Assembly (NCBI GenBank): GCA_041485885.1
Contig: JBGPKL010000003.1
Span: 62,001 to 126,000, forward strand
Length of the DNA: 64,000 bases
Direction: 5' to 3'
Origin: JACQFZ01 sp041485885
Lineage (GTDB): Bacteria > Pseudomonadota > Gammaproteobacteria > Acidiferrobacterales > Sulfurifustaceae
Below the pieces are notes generated by a model. The model did no database searches, was not told the DNA's origin, and saw only the letters and a program-made list of their open reading frames with translations. Position 1 is the stretch's first letter. Each line of letters starts with the position of its first letter. The translations under genes were made by a program, and so were the position numbers. Positions 1 through 8,892 of the stretch are shown here, piece after piece.

Positions 1-31
1 ATCGCGCTCGGGCGCGGCATGACCGAACCGC

Positions 32-1411
32 TCAACGCGTTCGCTCTGCAGGACCGGCGCTCGCGTCTCTAACAGAGGTCGCGTAAAGATCGTGAGTATC
101 GGCGTGCGCCACCATGACCTCATGAAATTCTCCGGCCGCAATATTCGCCGCATTCTCGACATAAACGACTCCGTCGATCTCCGGCGCGTCTGCGCTTGAG
201 CGCGCGATAGCGATACCCTCTTCGATTTTGTCGACGAGCACGGTTAACGTCCGGCCAACCTTACGCGCGAGTCGAGCGCGCGATATCGCTTCCTGCTTCG
301 CCATGAAGCACGCGCGCCGCTCCTGCTTGACCTCCTCGGGCACCGGATCCGGCAACGCGTTGGCCACCGCACCCTCGACCGCTGAGTAGGCGAAACATCC
401 GACGCGATCGAGCTGCGCCGCGTCGATGAAATCGAGCAGCCGATTGAAATCGTCTTCCGTCTCTCCCGGGAAACCGACGATGAAGGTACTGCGCACCGTC
501 AATTCGGGACAGATCGTGCGCCAGTTACGCAGGCGCGCGAGCGTGTCCTCCGCGCTCGCCGGACGTTTCATCAGCCGCAGCAGGCGCGCACTCGCATGCT
601 GAAACGGTACGTCTAGGTATGGCAGGAGCTTGCCTTCCGCCATCAGCGGAATGACTTCATCGACGTGCGGATACGGATAAACGTAATGCAGCCGCACCCA
701 CACGCCGAGCTCGCCGAGCGCACGCGTCAACTCGGTCATGCGCGTCTTGATCGGCCGGCCGCGCCAGAAACCGGTGCGGTACTTGATGTCAACGCCGTAC
801 GCGCTGGTGTCCTGCGAAATGACCAGCAACTCCTTCACCCCCGCTTGCACCAGCGCCTCCGCTTCCTGCATCACCTCGCCGATCGGGCGGCTCACGAGAT
901 CGCCGCGCATCGACGGAATAATGCAGAACGTGCAGCGGTGGTTGCATCCCTCTGCGATCTTGAGATAGGCGTAGTGGCGCGGCGTCAGCTTGATCCCGCC
1001 CGGCGGCACGAGATCCAGGAACGGATCGTGGACCTTCGGCAAATGTGCGTGCACCGCCTCCATCACCTCGGCGGCCGCATGCGGCCCCGTGACGGCGAGC
1101 ACCTTGGGGTGAGTGCGACGCACGATGTCGCCCTTGGCGCCGAGACAGCCCGTCACGATCACGCGACCGTTCTCTTGCAACGCCTCGCCGATCGCATCGA
1201 GCGACTCTTCGATCGCCGCGTCGATGAAGCCGCACGTGTTGACCACGACGAGATCCGCGCCGGCGTAATCCGGCGAGATCGCGTAACCCTCGGCGCGCAA
1301 CTGTGTCACAATTCGCTCCGAGTCGACCAACGCTTTCGGGCAACCGAGACTCACCATGCCAACGCGCGGCACCGCGCCCGAGGTCGCCAAGGTTTTTTTC
1401 GACGTCTTCAT
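32..1411 (-). CDS. rimO: Ribosomal protein S12 methylthiotransferase RimO
   Basis: Radical SAM methylthiotransferase that adds a methylthio group to the conserved aspartate of ribosomal protein S12. The 459-residue product has the family architecture: an N-terminal MTTase domain with its cluster cysteines at about 24 (SLGCPK), 60 (VNTCGF) and 89 (TGCLG), a radical SAM motif CNHRCTFC with cysteines near 156, 160 and 163, and a C-terminal TRAM-like segment. The RimO signatures SLGCPKALVDSE and FIIGFPGETE-like FIVGFPGETE separate it from MiaB. The gene lies 3 nt downstream of the DsrE-like gene on the same strand, so the two are probably cotranscribed. High confidence from motif order and length. 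Confidence 0.97.
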   Translation of the reverse strand: MKTSKKTLATSGAVPRVGMVSLGCPKALVDSERIVTQLRAEGYAISPDYAGADLVVVNTCGFIDAAIEESLDAIGEALQENGRVIVTGCLGAKGDIVRRTHPKVLAVTGPHAAAEVMEAVHAHLPKVHDPFLDLVPPGGIKLTPRHYAYLKIAEGCNHRCTFCIIPSMRGDLVSRPIGEVMQEAEALVQAGVKELLVISQDTSAYGVDIKYRTGFWRGRPIKTRMTELTRALGELGVWVRLHYVYPYPHVDEVIPLMAEGKLLPYLDVPFQHASARLLRLMKRPASAEDTLARLRNWRTICPELTVRSTFIVGFPGETEDDFNRLLDFIDAAQLDRVGCFAYSAVEGAVANALPDPVPEEVKQERRACFMAKQEAISRARLARKVGRTLTVLVDKIEEGIAIARSSADAPEIDGVVYVENAANIAAGEFHEVMVAHADTHDLYATSVRDASAGPAERTR

Positions 1412-1414
1412 CGA

Positions 1415-1945
1415 CTACTCGACTTTGATGTAAGCAAAACCTTGGCGTTGCAGCTCCGCGAGCCGCACGACGCCGGACGGCACGAGGGCAACGCCGGGCA
1501 TCAGCTTGGCCTCGGGAAGCCGCACCTGCTTGCGCGTGATGTCGCAAAGCTCGAGCGTCACGCCGTACACGTCCTGTAGCGTAATGAGGCGCTCGCGCAG
1601 CTCGCGGCGACGCGTCTTGAACACCGCGTCCTCGGCGAACGGCGTCTTCGCCAGTTTGTCGTCGGTCACGAATCGAATGCCATGCGCCACGAACACGATG
1701 CGGACGTCGTAGTCGGCGAGATCGGCGCGATACGTTTCGACCATGTTGCGCACGCTTGTCAGCATCGCGCTGAAGCGCCGCGGATCGGCGAAGTCCGCGT
1801 GATAGACCGCTTTCGGGCCGTCTAGCGATTGCGCCGACGGCGCATCGCTCGTTTCCGCCGCCTGCAGTCCGCTTGCCGCGAGCCACAGCAACAACGCAAC
1901 GCCAGGGTGGCGCCGCCCAGTCGCAACTCTTCTAATCGTTCGCAT
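1415..1945 (-). CDS. Exported DsrE/DsrF-like family protein
   Basis: A 176-residue protein from the ATG at 1945; longer in-frame starts upstream run back into cca and give arginine-rich nonsense. Residues 1-30 form a signal peptide (twin arginines, a hydrophobic LLLWLAAS core, and AxA-like cleavage at LQAAE). The mature part looks like a DsrE-like alpha/beta fold, with KAVYHADF at the first strand, DVRIVFVAHG in the middle and a single cysteine at about 134 (LELCDIT). DsrE-like proteins handle sulfur or persulfide, but exported single-cysteine members have no firm function. It sits between cca and rimO on the same strand. Family assignment is moderate; the function is unknown. Confidence 0.75.
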   Translation of the reverse strand: MRTIRRVATGRRHPGVALLLWLAASGLQAAETSDAPSAQSLDGPKAVYHADFADPRRFSAMLTSVRNMVETYRADLADYDVRIVFVAHGIRFVTDDKLAKTPFAEDAVFKTRRRELRERLITLQDVYGVTLELCDITRKQVRLPEAKLMPGVALVPSGVVRLAELQRQGFAYIKVE

Positions 1946-1950
1946 CTGAT

Positions 1951-3195
1951 CTACTCCTGCCGCCTTGCGAGTAACACCTCTTTGATTGCGTGTATCCGAC
2001 ACTCGTGTATACGAGCGCCGACTGCTTCTCCGGTAAGACCTTGCTCGGCCGCTTGCGCGGCGATCGCGGCGGTATCGACCGCGCGCGCGGCGGCGAACGC
2101 GCACCCCAGGTCAGCGCGCTGGGGATACGGCTTGGCTTCAAGTCCGGTGCGACCGCGCGCGTCCGCTTCGCAAGCCGCGGCATAAAGCTCGACACGCTCG
2201 GGCCGGCGGAACGCATCGAGCGATTCCAAAAGCCCCAGCACGGTGGACGGACGCAGCTCCGCCAGCCGGTGGCAGAGGCCGTGATGCCGCGCGACCAGCA
2301 GCGCCAGATCGCGGTGCTCGTTTGGCACGCGCAATCGTTCGCAAAACTTCTCGATCAGCTCGACGCTGCGCGCCTCGTGCCCGATATGGCGCGGCCATTC
2401 GCTGCGCGGGGTCGTGCCTTTGCCGACGTCATGCATCAGCGCGGCGAAACGCACACGCGTATCGCTCGAGAGTCGGGCGGCTTGATCGATAACGAGCATG
2501 ATGTGCACGCCGGTGTCGATTTCCGGGTGATATAGCGGCGGTTGCGGCACGCCGTAGAGCGCGTCGAGCTCGGGGAAGAGACGCGCGAGCGCGCCGCACG
2601 CCCGCAATACTTCGAAGAAGCGCGACGGCGTCTCTTCCGCGAGGGCGCGCACGAGCTCCGCCCATACGCGCTCTGGCACGAGATGATCCGCCTCGCCGGC
2701 CTCGACCATCCCGCGCATCAGAGCCATCGTCTCGTCCACCACCTGAAACCCGCGCGATGCGAAACGCGCGGCGAAGCGCGCCACGCGCAGTATGCGCACC
2801 GGATCCTCGGCAAACGCCGGCGAGACGTGGCGCAGCCGTCGCTGCTCCAAGTCGCGCGCGCCGTCGAACGGATCAATCAGCCGGCCGTCGAGCGTTTCCG
2901 CCATCGCGTTGATAGTAAGATCGCGCCGGCGTAGGTCATCCTCGAGGGTCACGTCGAGAGCCGTGTGGACGGTGAACCCCTTGTAGCCGCGGCCGCTCTT
3001 GCGCTCGGTGCGGGCGAGCGCGTATTCCTCTTTCGTGGTCGGATGCAGAAACACGGGAAAGTCGGCGCCGACCGCGCGAAAACCTTGGGCGATCATCTCA
3101 TCGGGCGTCGCACCGACCACGACGTAGTCGCGATCGACGACCGGCAGTCCGAGGCGCTTGTCCCGCACGGCGCCGCCGACCAAGTAAATATCCAT
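1951..3195 (-). CDS. cca: Multifunctional CCA tRNA nucleotidyltransferase
   Basis: Adds or repairs the 3'-CCA end of tRNAs from CTP and ATP without a nucleic acid template. The 414-residue product opens with the class II nucleotidyltransferase signature GGAVRD (residues 7-12). The catalytic acidic pair lies in DRDYVV (21-26), and RRDLTINAMAE (90-100) follows as the usual downstream motif. The C-terminal half has an HD-domain motif (LMHDVGKGTTP, near residue 255), as in the bifunctional proteobacterial enzyme that also has phosphohydrolase activity. The start ATG at 3195 is clear. The DsrE-like gene follows after 5 nt. Confidence 0.97.
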   Translation of the reverse strand: MDIYLVGGAVRDKRLGLPVVDRDYVVVGATPDEMIAQGFRAVGADFPVFLHPTTKEEYALARTERKSGRGYKGFTVHTALDVTLEDDLRRRDLTINAMAETLDGRLIDPFDGARDLEQRRLRHVSPAFAEDPVRILRVARFAARFASRGFQVVDETMALMRGMVEAGEADHLVPERVWAELVRALAEETPSRFFEVLRACGALARLFPELDALYGVPQPPLYHPEIDTGVHIMLVIDQAARLSSDTRVRFAALMHDVGKGTTPRSEWPRHIGHEARSVELIEKFCERLRVPNEHRDLALLVARHHGLCHRLAELRPSTVLGLLESLDAFRRPERVELYAAACEADARGRTGLEAKPYPQRADLGCAFAAARAVDTAAIAAQAAEQGLTGEAVGARIHECRIHAIKEVLLARRQE

Positions 3196-3395
3196 CGTTC
3201 ACTCCGAAATCGCGCCGTCCGCCACGCCGTTCGCGGCGCAGGCGCACTCGTCGGACGAAAGCCGTCGATACTCCGGCCCGCGCCACCGATCTTCCCATCC
3301 GCTTCCTAGCTCGTCTGTTTCGCGCGGGCTCATACCATCGACTAAATTCAGGGTATAGCGAGATTGTGACATAGTGCTGCACGCAGGGGGACCGT

Positions 3396-4469
3396 ATGAC
3401 CGCGCTTCGTTTTCTGCTCGTTGCCTTACTCATTCTGCCTGCACTCGGGTGCGCGAACTTCGGTTATTACGCGCAAGCCCTGAACGGCCAGCTGGAAGTC
3501 TATGCGCGAACTCGGGCGATCGAGGACGTCATCGCCGATGCCGGTGCCAACGACAACGTAAAGACTAAGCTGACCGAAGTCCTGCGAGTGCGCGCGTACG
3601 CGAGCAGCGAGCTCGCTCTCCCGGACAACGAGAGCTACCGGGTGTACGCGGATCTGAACCGCCCTTACGCGCTGTGGAACGTCTTCGCGACGCCCGAGCT
3701 CTCGCTCAAAGCCACGCAGTGGTGCTTCATCATGACCGGCTGCGTCGCCTATCGGGGTTATTTCTCGCAACCCGACGCCGAAGACTTCGCCGCGAAACTT
3801 CGCGCCGAAGGCGCCGACGTCTATGTCGGCGGCGTCACGGCGTATTCGACGCTCGGTTGGTTTCGCGATCCGGTCTTGAACACAATCATCAATCGGCCAA
3901 TGCCGGAAATCGCGGGGCTCATCTTCCACGAGCTCGCGCATCAACGTCTGTACGTAACGGGCGACAGCGCCTTCAGCGAGTCATTCGCGATGACGATCGA
4001 GTTCGAGGGCGTGCGCCGTTGGCTCAAGGCGACCGGCGGGAGCAGCGAGTATGAGAAGTACGAGGCGCAGACGAAGCGCCGCGAAGAGTTCGCGACGCTG
4101 GTCGCGAAACACCGCGAGCGGCTCGAAGCGCTCTATGAATCCGGCGCGAGCACGACCGAGAAGCGCGCCGGCAAGGCGCTGATTTTTACCGAGCTGCGCG
4201 CAGAATATGTGCAAATGAAAGAGCGCTGGAACGGCTACTCGGGCTACGACGGCTGGTTCGCGCTGAACTTAAATAACGCCCATTTGATTTCGCTTGGCCT
4301 GTACCAGCGCCACGTCCCCGCTTTTCAGGCGCTGCTCGCACGTCATCAAGGAAACCTCACGGCGTTCTATCAAGCGGCGGAGGAGCTCGGACGCTTGCCG
4401 GCGATCGAGCGCATCGCCACGCTCAATGCGTACCTGCCGACGGCGACGCTCGAGCAGCCGCGGTTTTAG
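3396..4469 (+). CDS. Putative lipoprotein aminopeptidase (COG4324/PF10023 family)
   Basis: A 357-residue predicted zinc aminopeptidase. It begins with a lipoprotein signal peptide: a hydrophobic stretch then LPALGC, with the lipidated cysteine at 19, so it is probably membrane-anchored and periplasmic. The zinc-protease motif HELAHQ is at about 178-183, followed by FSESFAMTIEFEG (195-205), which would supply the third ligand. Family members are annotated as predicted aminopeptidases, but their substrates are not established. The gene has a purine-rich ribosome binding site (GGGGG) before its ATG, and its strand is opposite to cca and the NDUFA9-like gene, so it is a single transcription unit. 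Confidence 0.88.
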   Translation: MTALRFLLVALLILPALGCANFGYYAQALNGQLEVYARTRAIEDVIADAGANDNVKTKLTEVLRVRAYASSELALPDNESYRVYADLNRPYALWNVFATPELSLKATQWCFIMTGCVAYRGYFSQPDAEDFAAKLRAEGADVYVGGVTAYSTLGWFRDPVLNTIINRPMPEIAGLIFHELAHQRLYVTGDSAFSESFAMTIEFEGVRRWLKATGGSSEYEKYEAQTKRREEFATLVAKHRERLEALYESGASTTEKRAGKALIFTELRAEYVQMKERWNGYSGYDGWFALNLNNAHLISLGLYQRHVPAFQALLARHQGNLTAFYQAAEELGRLPAIERIATLNAYLPTATLEQPRF

Positions 4470-4504
4470 CTTCTTGAAAGGAATCCGCGCGGCGCCGAGT
4501 CGAG

Positions 4505-5419
4505 TTAGCGCGGGAGAAAACTCGGGGCAACTTGTTCCATCGGTGTCGGTTCGACACCGAACACCGATTGCAGCGCGTTGGCGCCGGCGCATACGTTATC
4601 GCGCGTGAGCGAACGGTAGTTGTCGAGCGAGAACGGCTTCCCGGGAACGTAATCGAACAACGTCGCTTGCAGCCGTGACAAGCGATCGCTCAATCCGACG
4701 ATTCGCACGCGCCGTCCTTGCAGCGCCGCGATGTAGGCAACGATATCTCGCAACCGATAGATTTTCGGTCCGCAAAGATCGTAGCGCGCGCCGACCGTGC
4801 CATGCCGCTCGATCGAATCGGCGAAGGCACGCGCCACGTCTTCCACGTATACCGGTTGCAGGCGGGCGTTCGGACACGCCAGCGGAAAGACACCGGGCGC
4901 GAACTTGAGCAACGCGGCGAAACGATTGAGGAAGCTGTCGCGCGCGCCGAAAACGACCGACGGGCGAAAGCTCGTCACGCGCACATCGGGCGCGGCTCCG
5001 TGCGCCGCGTCCTCGCCCATCGCCTTGGTGCGTAGATAGTGACTCGGCGCTTGCGGCTGCGCGCCGAGCGCGCTCATGTGCAGCAAGCGTCGCACGCTTT
5101 CCTCGCGGCAAGCGGCCGCCACTTTCGCGGGAAGCTCCGCATGCGCGTGCCGAAAGCCGGCGCCCGAGCGTCCGCGTTCGTTCAAGATGCCGACGAGGTT
5201 GATCACGACGTCGACACCCTTGAACTGGCGGCGCAAGAACACCGGGTTGTGCACGTCGCCGTCGGTGAGCACGACGCCGGGAAGCACGAGCATATCGCGA
5301 TGCCGATCGCTGGCGCACGTGGGAATGTTGATCCGATGCCCGGCGGACGAAAGTCGCGCCGCCAGCGCGTGGCCGATGAAGCCGGTGCCGCCGAGCATGC
5401 AAATCGTGAGTGCGCTCAT
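4505..5419 (-). CDS. NDUFA9-like NAD(P)-binding oxidoreductase (complex I-associated SDR family)
   Basis: A 304-residue atypical short-chain dehydrogenase/reductase. The Rossmann motif is GGTGFIG at residues 10-16, then a DVVINLVGIL strand and a YLRTKAMGE segment carrying the usual Tyr/Lys pair. The family (complex I NDUFA9-subunit-like) is common in Proteobacteria, and its bacterial function is not well defined; NAD(P)H binding is expected. I chose the ATG at 5419 (MSALTICMLGG); the longer frame upstream is a low-complexity extension that runs back into slt. It lies 17 nt downstream of the lytic transglycosylase gene and is probably cotranscribed with it. Confidence 0.85.
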   Translation of the reverse strand: MSALTICMLGGTGFIGHALAARLSSAGHRINIPTCASDRHRDMLVLPGVVLTDGDVHNPVFLRRQFKGVDVVINLVGILNERGRSGAGFRHAHAELPAKVAAACREESVRRLLHMSALGAQPQAPSHYLRTKAMGEDAAHGAAPDVRVTSFRPSVVFGARDSFLNRFAALLKFAPGVFPLACPNARLQPVYVEDVARAFADSIERHGTVGARYDLCGPKIYRLRDIVAYIAALQGRRVRIVGLSDRLSRLQATLFDYVPGKPFSLDNYRSLTRDNVCAGANALQSVFGVEPTPMEQVAPSFLPR

Positions 5420-5436
5420 GTGCGGCGATGGATTGA

Positions 5437-7383
5437 CTACGATCGCCCGGCCGGCGTGCGCGGCGTCACCGCCGGCATCCGCTCGGTCAGCCGGGTTGGC
5501 CGTCGGCCCAAGCGATATTCGTAGACGGCGGCGAACGCGAACACGTTCTTCACGTAACCGCGCGTCTCGCTGTAAGGAATCGTCTCGATCCAAACGTCGG
5601 CGTCGCGCGCGTCGGGAGGAATCCAGCCGCTGACGCGATTGGGGCCGGCGTTGTAGGCGGCGGTCGCCAATACCTGGTTGCCCGCATAGCGTTCGAGAAC
5701 CTCCTTCAGATAGCCGACGCCGAGCCGCACGTTGTGCTCGACCGTCAACAGCGCATCGTTGACGCGGCCGCCGAGCTTGAGCCGTCGCAGGCCATCGCGG
5801 CCCGTCGATGGCAGCAACTGCATCAACCCGAGCGCCCCGGCTTCGGAGCGCGCGTCGACGACGAAGGCGCTCTCCTGACGCACGACGCCGTAGACCCAGC
5901 CGGAATCGACCTTATACTCGGCGGCGCTCGCCTCGATGATGCCGCGGTAAACGATCGGAAAGCGCAGCTCGAGATCGTCCGGGTGCCCGCTCAACGCGAC
6001 GGTTTGGATCGCGCGATCGTACCAGCCCCATTGCCGCGCGATGACGGCGGCGACTTGCAGCTCGCGGTTGCTGAGATTGCGGATGGCCCATTGCCATTGG
6101 CGACGCGCGTCCGGAATGTAACCGAGCGTATAAAGCTCGCGCGCCGCCTGCACGGTCGGGCGCGACTCGAGCGCCGCGATCTCCTCCCCGCTCGCCTCGA
6201 CCGAAACGTGCTGCATGGAATACTCGGCGCTCACCCGATCGGCGGCGAGGAAGCCGTAGTAGTCACGCTCGCGCGCGAGCGCGGTATAGATCTCTCGCGC
6301 CGCGGCGCTCTCGCCGTTGCGCTCCATGATGCGCGCGTTCCAATAGCGCCAGCGCGTGCTCTTTTGCTCGTCCTCGGGTAACGCCGCGATGAAGCGCCGC
6401 GCGGTATTCCATTCGCCGGCCCAGAGCGCCGCATACACGCGCCAAAGCTTGAGCGAAACGTCGTCATCGCGGGCGGAAACGCCGGAGAGCCACTTAAGCG
6501 CGAGCGGCGAACGATTCTGCGCGGCGAGGATACCGACGTAACGCAACACGTAGTCGTCGTCCTCGCCGAAAAATTGATAGCGCTGCTTGAGCCGCTCCCA
6601 CCAGCGCATCGCTTCCTCGGGGTCGCGGTACGCCAGACGAACGATGCCGTGCTTGACGATCATGCGCGCGACCGGCGTTTCGACCGGATAGTCGAGCGCT
6701 TCGAGCTCGCGCACCGGATTACGGTGCATCGCCTGCCAGCGTTCCACCCACGCACGCTCCTTCGCCGAAAGATGGTCGGCGACTTCGCGCGCTAGGGAAA
6801 GATCGCGCGCCTCCATCGCGAGACGAATGCGCTCCCATACTTTATCGCTCGTCATGTAGCCGGCCTTCTTCCACGCCGCGAAGAGCGGTTCGCACGCACC
6901 GGGCAGGCGCCGGCCCGACAGCCATAGTTGCTCGACGCGCGACATGAGCGTCGCCGGAGGCTCGGAACTCTTCAGCTCGCGTCCTAAATGCAGGCATACG
7001 AGCTCCGCATCTGCCGGAATCTCCGCGTACTCCCGCATGAACGCCGCCCAATCGCCCCGATCGGCAAGCACATGCAACCACTTTTGCCGCATCATCTCGG
7101 CGAGCGGGGTGTGGCCGTTGTCGTCCATGAATTTGCGCAGCGCTTGGGCCGATGACCGATCGACGCGATCCTTCAGATATTCGTACTGCGCGTAGCCACG
7201 CAGAATATAACCGTCGAGATGCTTGAGATGCTGTAAGTAACGCGCCTCGTCGTTGACGCGCGCCGCAACGATCGCGGCGGCGTAACTCTGACGCTGCGCC
7301 TCCACATCCGGCGTCGCAGAATCGGCCGGACTCGCCACGGCGAGCAGTAAAAACATGCAACCGAAAAGAAATCGAGGCATCAT
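5437..7383 (-). CDS. slt: Soluble lytic murein transglycosylase
   Basis: Periplasmic enzyme that cleaves the MurNAc-GlcNAc bond in peptidoglycan to form 1,6-anhydro ends. From the ATG at 7383 (or the adjacent one at 7380) the product is 648 residues. It has a signal peptide (MPRFLFGCMFLLLAVASPADSA), a long helical superhelix (U and L domains) of about 450 residues, then the catalytic GH23 domain. That domain holds RQESAF (catalytic glutamate near 504), ALGLMQLLP and AYNAGPNRVSGW. Length and domain order match Slt70. It is divergent from the aldehyde dehydrogenase gene, with only 48 nt between their starts. Confidence 0.94.
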   Translation of the reverse strand: MMPRFLFGCMFLLLAVASPADSATPDVEAQRQSYAAAIVAARVNDEARYLQHLKHLDGYILRGYAQYEYLKDRVDRSSAQALRKFMDDNGHTPLAEMMRQKWLHVLADRGDWAAFMREYAEIPADAELVCLHLGRELKSSEPPATLMSRVEQLWLSGRRLPGACEPLFAAWKKAGYMTSDKVWERIRLAMEARDLSLAREVADHLSAKERAWVERWQAMHRNPVRELEALDYPVETPVARMIVKHGIVRLAYRDPEEAMRWWERLKQRYQFFGEDDDYVLRYVGILAAQNRSPLALKWLSGVSARDDDVSLKLWRVYAALWAGEWNTARRFIAALPEDEQKSTRWRYWNARIMERNGESAAAREIYTALARERDYYGFLAADRVSAEYSMQHVSVEASGEEIAALESRPTVQAARELYTLGYIPDARRQWQWAIRNLSNRELQVAAVIARQWGWYDRAIQTVALSGHPDDLELRFPIVYRGIIEASAAEYKVDSGWVYGVVRQESAFVVDARSEAGALGLMQLLPSTGRDGLRRLKLGGRVNDALLTVEHNVRLGVGYLKEVLERYAGNQVLATAAYNAGPNRVSGWIPPDARDADVWIETIPYSETRGYVKNVFAFAAVYEYRLGRRPTRLTERMPAVTPRTPAGRS

Positions 7384-7431
7384 AGTAAAGAATGATAGCC
7401 CATCCCCAATTAATTCCCGCAGAAGAGAACT

Positions 7432-8790
7432 ATGGAATCGATCAATCCCGCAACCGGAGAACGGATTAAGCAATTTCCCGGTTGGGATGAACGGACGCTC
7501 GAGCGCGCGCTCGCCGACGTCGCCGCCGCGACACCGGCCTGGCAGGCGACGAGCTTCGCCGAGCGCGCCAAAATTCTGCGCGCGGCGGCCGCCAAGCTGC
7601 GCGCCAACGCCGCGCGCTATGCGGGCGTCATTACGCTAGAGATGGGCAAGCTCGCGCGCGAGGCCCGTGCCGAGATCGAGAAATGCGCGAGCGGTTGCGA
7701 CTACTACGCCGAGCACGCCGAAACGTCCCTGCGCGACGAGATGGTCGCGAGCGATGCCGGCAAGAGTTACGTCGCCTACCAGCCGCTTGGCACGGTGCTC
7801 GCGATCATGCCGTGGAATTTTCCGTTTTGGCAGGTGTTCCGCTTCGCCGCGCCCGCGTTGATGGCCGGCAACACGGCGCTGCTGAAACACGCCTCCAACG
7901 TCCCGCAATGCGCGCTCGCGATCGAAGAAATATGGCGCAAGGCGGGCCTGCCGGACGGCGTCTTTCGCACGCTACTCATCTCCGGCAAACGAGCGCAGCA
8001 ACTGATCGGCGATCGACGTATTCATGCCGTGACGCTCACCGGCAGCGACATGGCGGGCCGGCAGGTCGCCGGCGCGGCCGGTGCGCACTTGAAGAAGACG
8101 GTACTGGAGCTCGGCGGCTCCGACGCGTTCGTCGTGCTCGACGACGCGGATCTCGACGTCACCGCGACGCAAGGGGTCGCGGCGCGCATGCAGAATGCCG
8201 GGCAAAGTTGCATCGCCGCCAAACGATTCGTGCTGGTCGAATCTATCGCGAACGATTTTCTGACGCGCTTCACGTCGCGACTGGAAGCGCTGCGACCCGG
8301 CGACCCCGCGCGCGAGGAGACCACGCTCGCGCCGCTCGCGCGCGGCGATCTGCGCAACGATTTACACCAACAGGTACAGGACTCGATCGCCGCCGGTGCA
8401 CGCGCAACGCTCGGCTGCAAACCGCTACCCGGTCCGGGCTTTTACTACGCGCCCTCGATTCTCGACGACGTAAAGCCGGGGATGCGCGCGTACGACGAAG
8501 AATTTTTCGGTCCGGTCGCCATCGTGCTGCGCGCGCACGACGAGGCGCATGCACTGCGCCTGGCGAACGACAGCCGCTTCGGCCTCGGGGGCTCGGTGTG
8601 GACGCGCGATCTCAAACGCGGCGAGCGCTTCGCGCGCCAGATGCAGGCGGGCTGCTGCTTCGTCAACGGCGTCGTCAAAAGCGATCCACGCCTGCCGTTC
8701 GGCGGTATCAAGGACTCGGGCTACGGACGCGAGCTATCGCCGCACGGAATTCGGGAATTCACCAATATCAAAACGGTCTGGATCAAATAA
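7432..8790 (+). CDS. sad: NAD-dependent succinate-semialdehyde dehydrogenase (Sad/YneI type)
   Basis: Aldehyde dehydrogenase superfamily protein of 452 residues that probably oxidises succinate semialdehyde to succinate. The catalytic cysteine is at residue 260 in AGQSCIAAKRF and the general-base glutamate at 226 in LELGGSDAFVV. The GGSDAFVV form of this motif and the short N-terminus starting at INPATGE are typical of the YneI/Sad branch. The C-terminal PFGGIKDSGYGRELS motif is intact. Substrate choice rests on family resemblance only; another aliphatic semialdehyde is possible. It is monocistronic, and a perfect inverted repeat follows its stop. Confidence 0.85.
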   Translation: MESINPATGERIKQFPGWDERTLERALADVAAATPAWQATSFAERAKILRAAAAKLRANAARYAGVITLEMGKLAREARAEIEKCASGCDYYAEHAETSLRDEMVASDAGKSYVAYQPLGTVLAIMPWNFPFWQVFRFAAPALMAGNTALLKHASNVPQCALAIEEIWRKAGLPDGVFRTLLISGKRAQQLIGDRRIHAVTLTGSDMAGRQVAGAAGAHLKKTVLELGGSDAFVVLDDADLDVTATQGVAARMQNAGQSCIAAKRFVLVESIANDFLTRFTSRLEALRPGDPAREETTLAPLARGDLRNDLHQQVQDSIAAGARATLGCKPLPGPGFYYAPSILDDVKPGMRAYDEEFFGPVAIVLRAHDEAHALRLANDSRFGLGGSVWTRDLKRGERFARQMQAGCCFVNGVVKSDPRLPFGGIKDSGYGRELSPHGIREFTNIKTVWIK

Positions 8791-8812
8791 AATCGCGACC
8801 GCTTGCTATCCC

Positions 8813-8867
8813 TGTAGGGTGCGTCCCACGCACCAACAATCTGTTGGTGCGTGGGACGCACCCTACA
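8813..8867. repeat. Perfect 26-bp inverted repeat (REP/MITE-like hairpin)
   Basis: Two perfectly complementary 26-nt arms (8813-8838 and 8842-8867) are separated by a 3-nt loop ATC. The arm contains GTAGGGTGCGTCCCACGCAC. It sits between the convergent sad and lgt genes. Palindromes with this type of core are dispersed in many proteobacterial genomes. It could terminate transcription from both sides by its stem, but there is no U-tract on either strand. Confidence 0.85.
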
Positions 8868-8892
8868 TGCTTTGCCGCACGGCAAACTAGAC

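Noticed and set aside
8813..8867. Perfect inverted repeat as a standard rho-independent terminator
   Set aside because: Neither side has a U-rich tract, so it is listed as a repeat; some termination is still possible.
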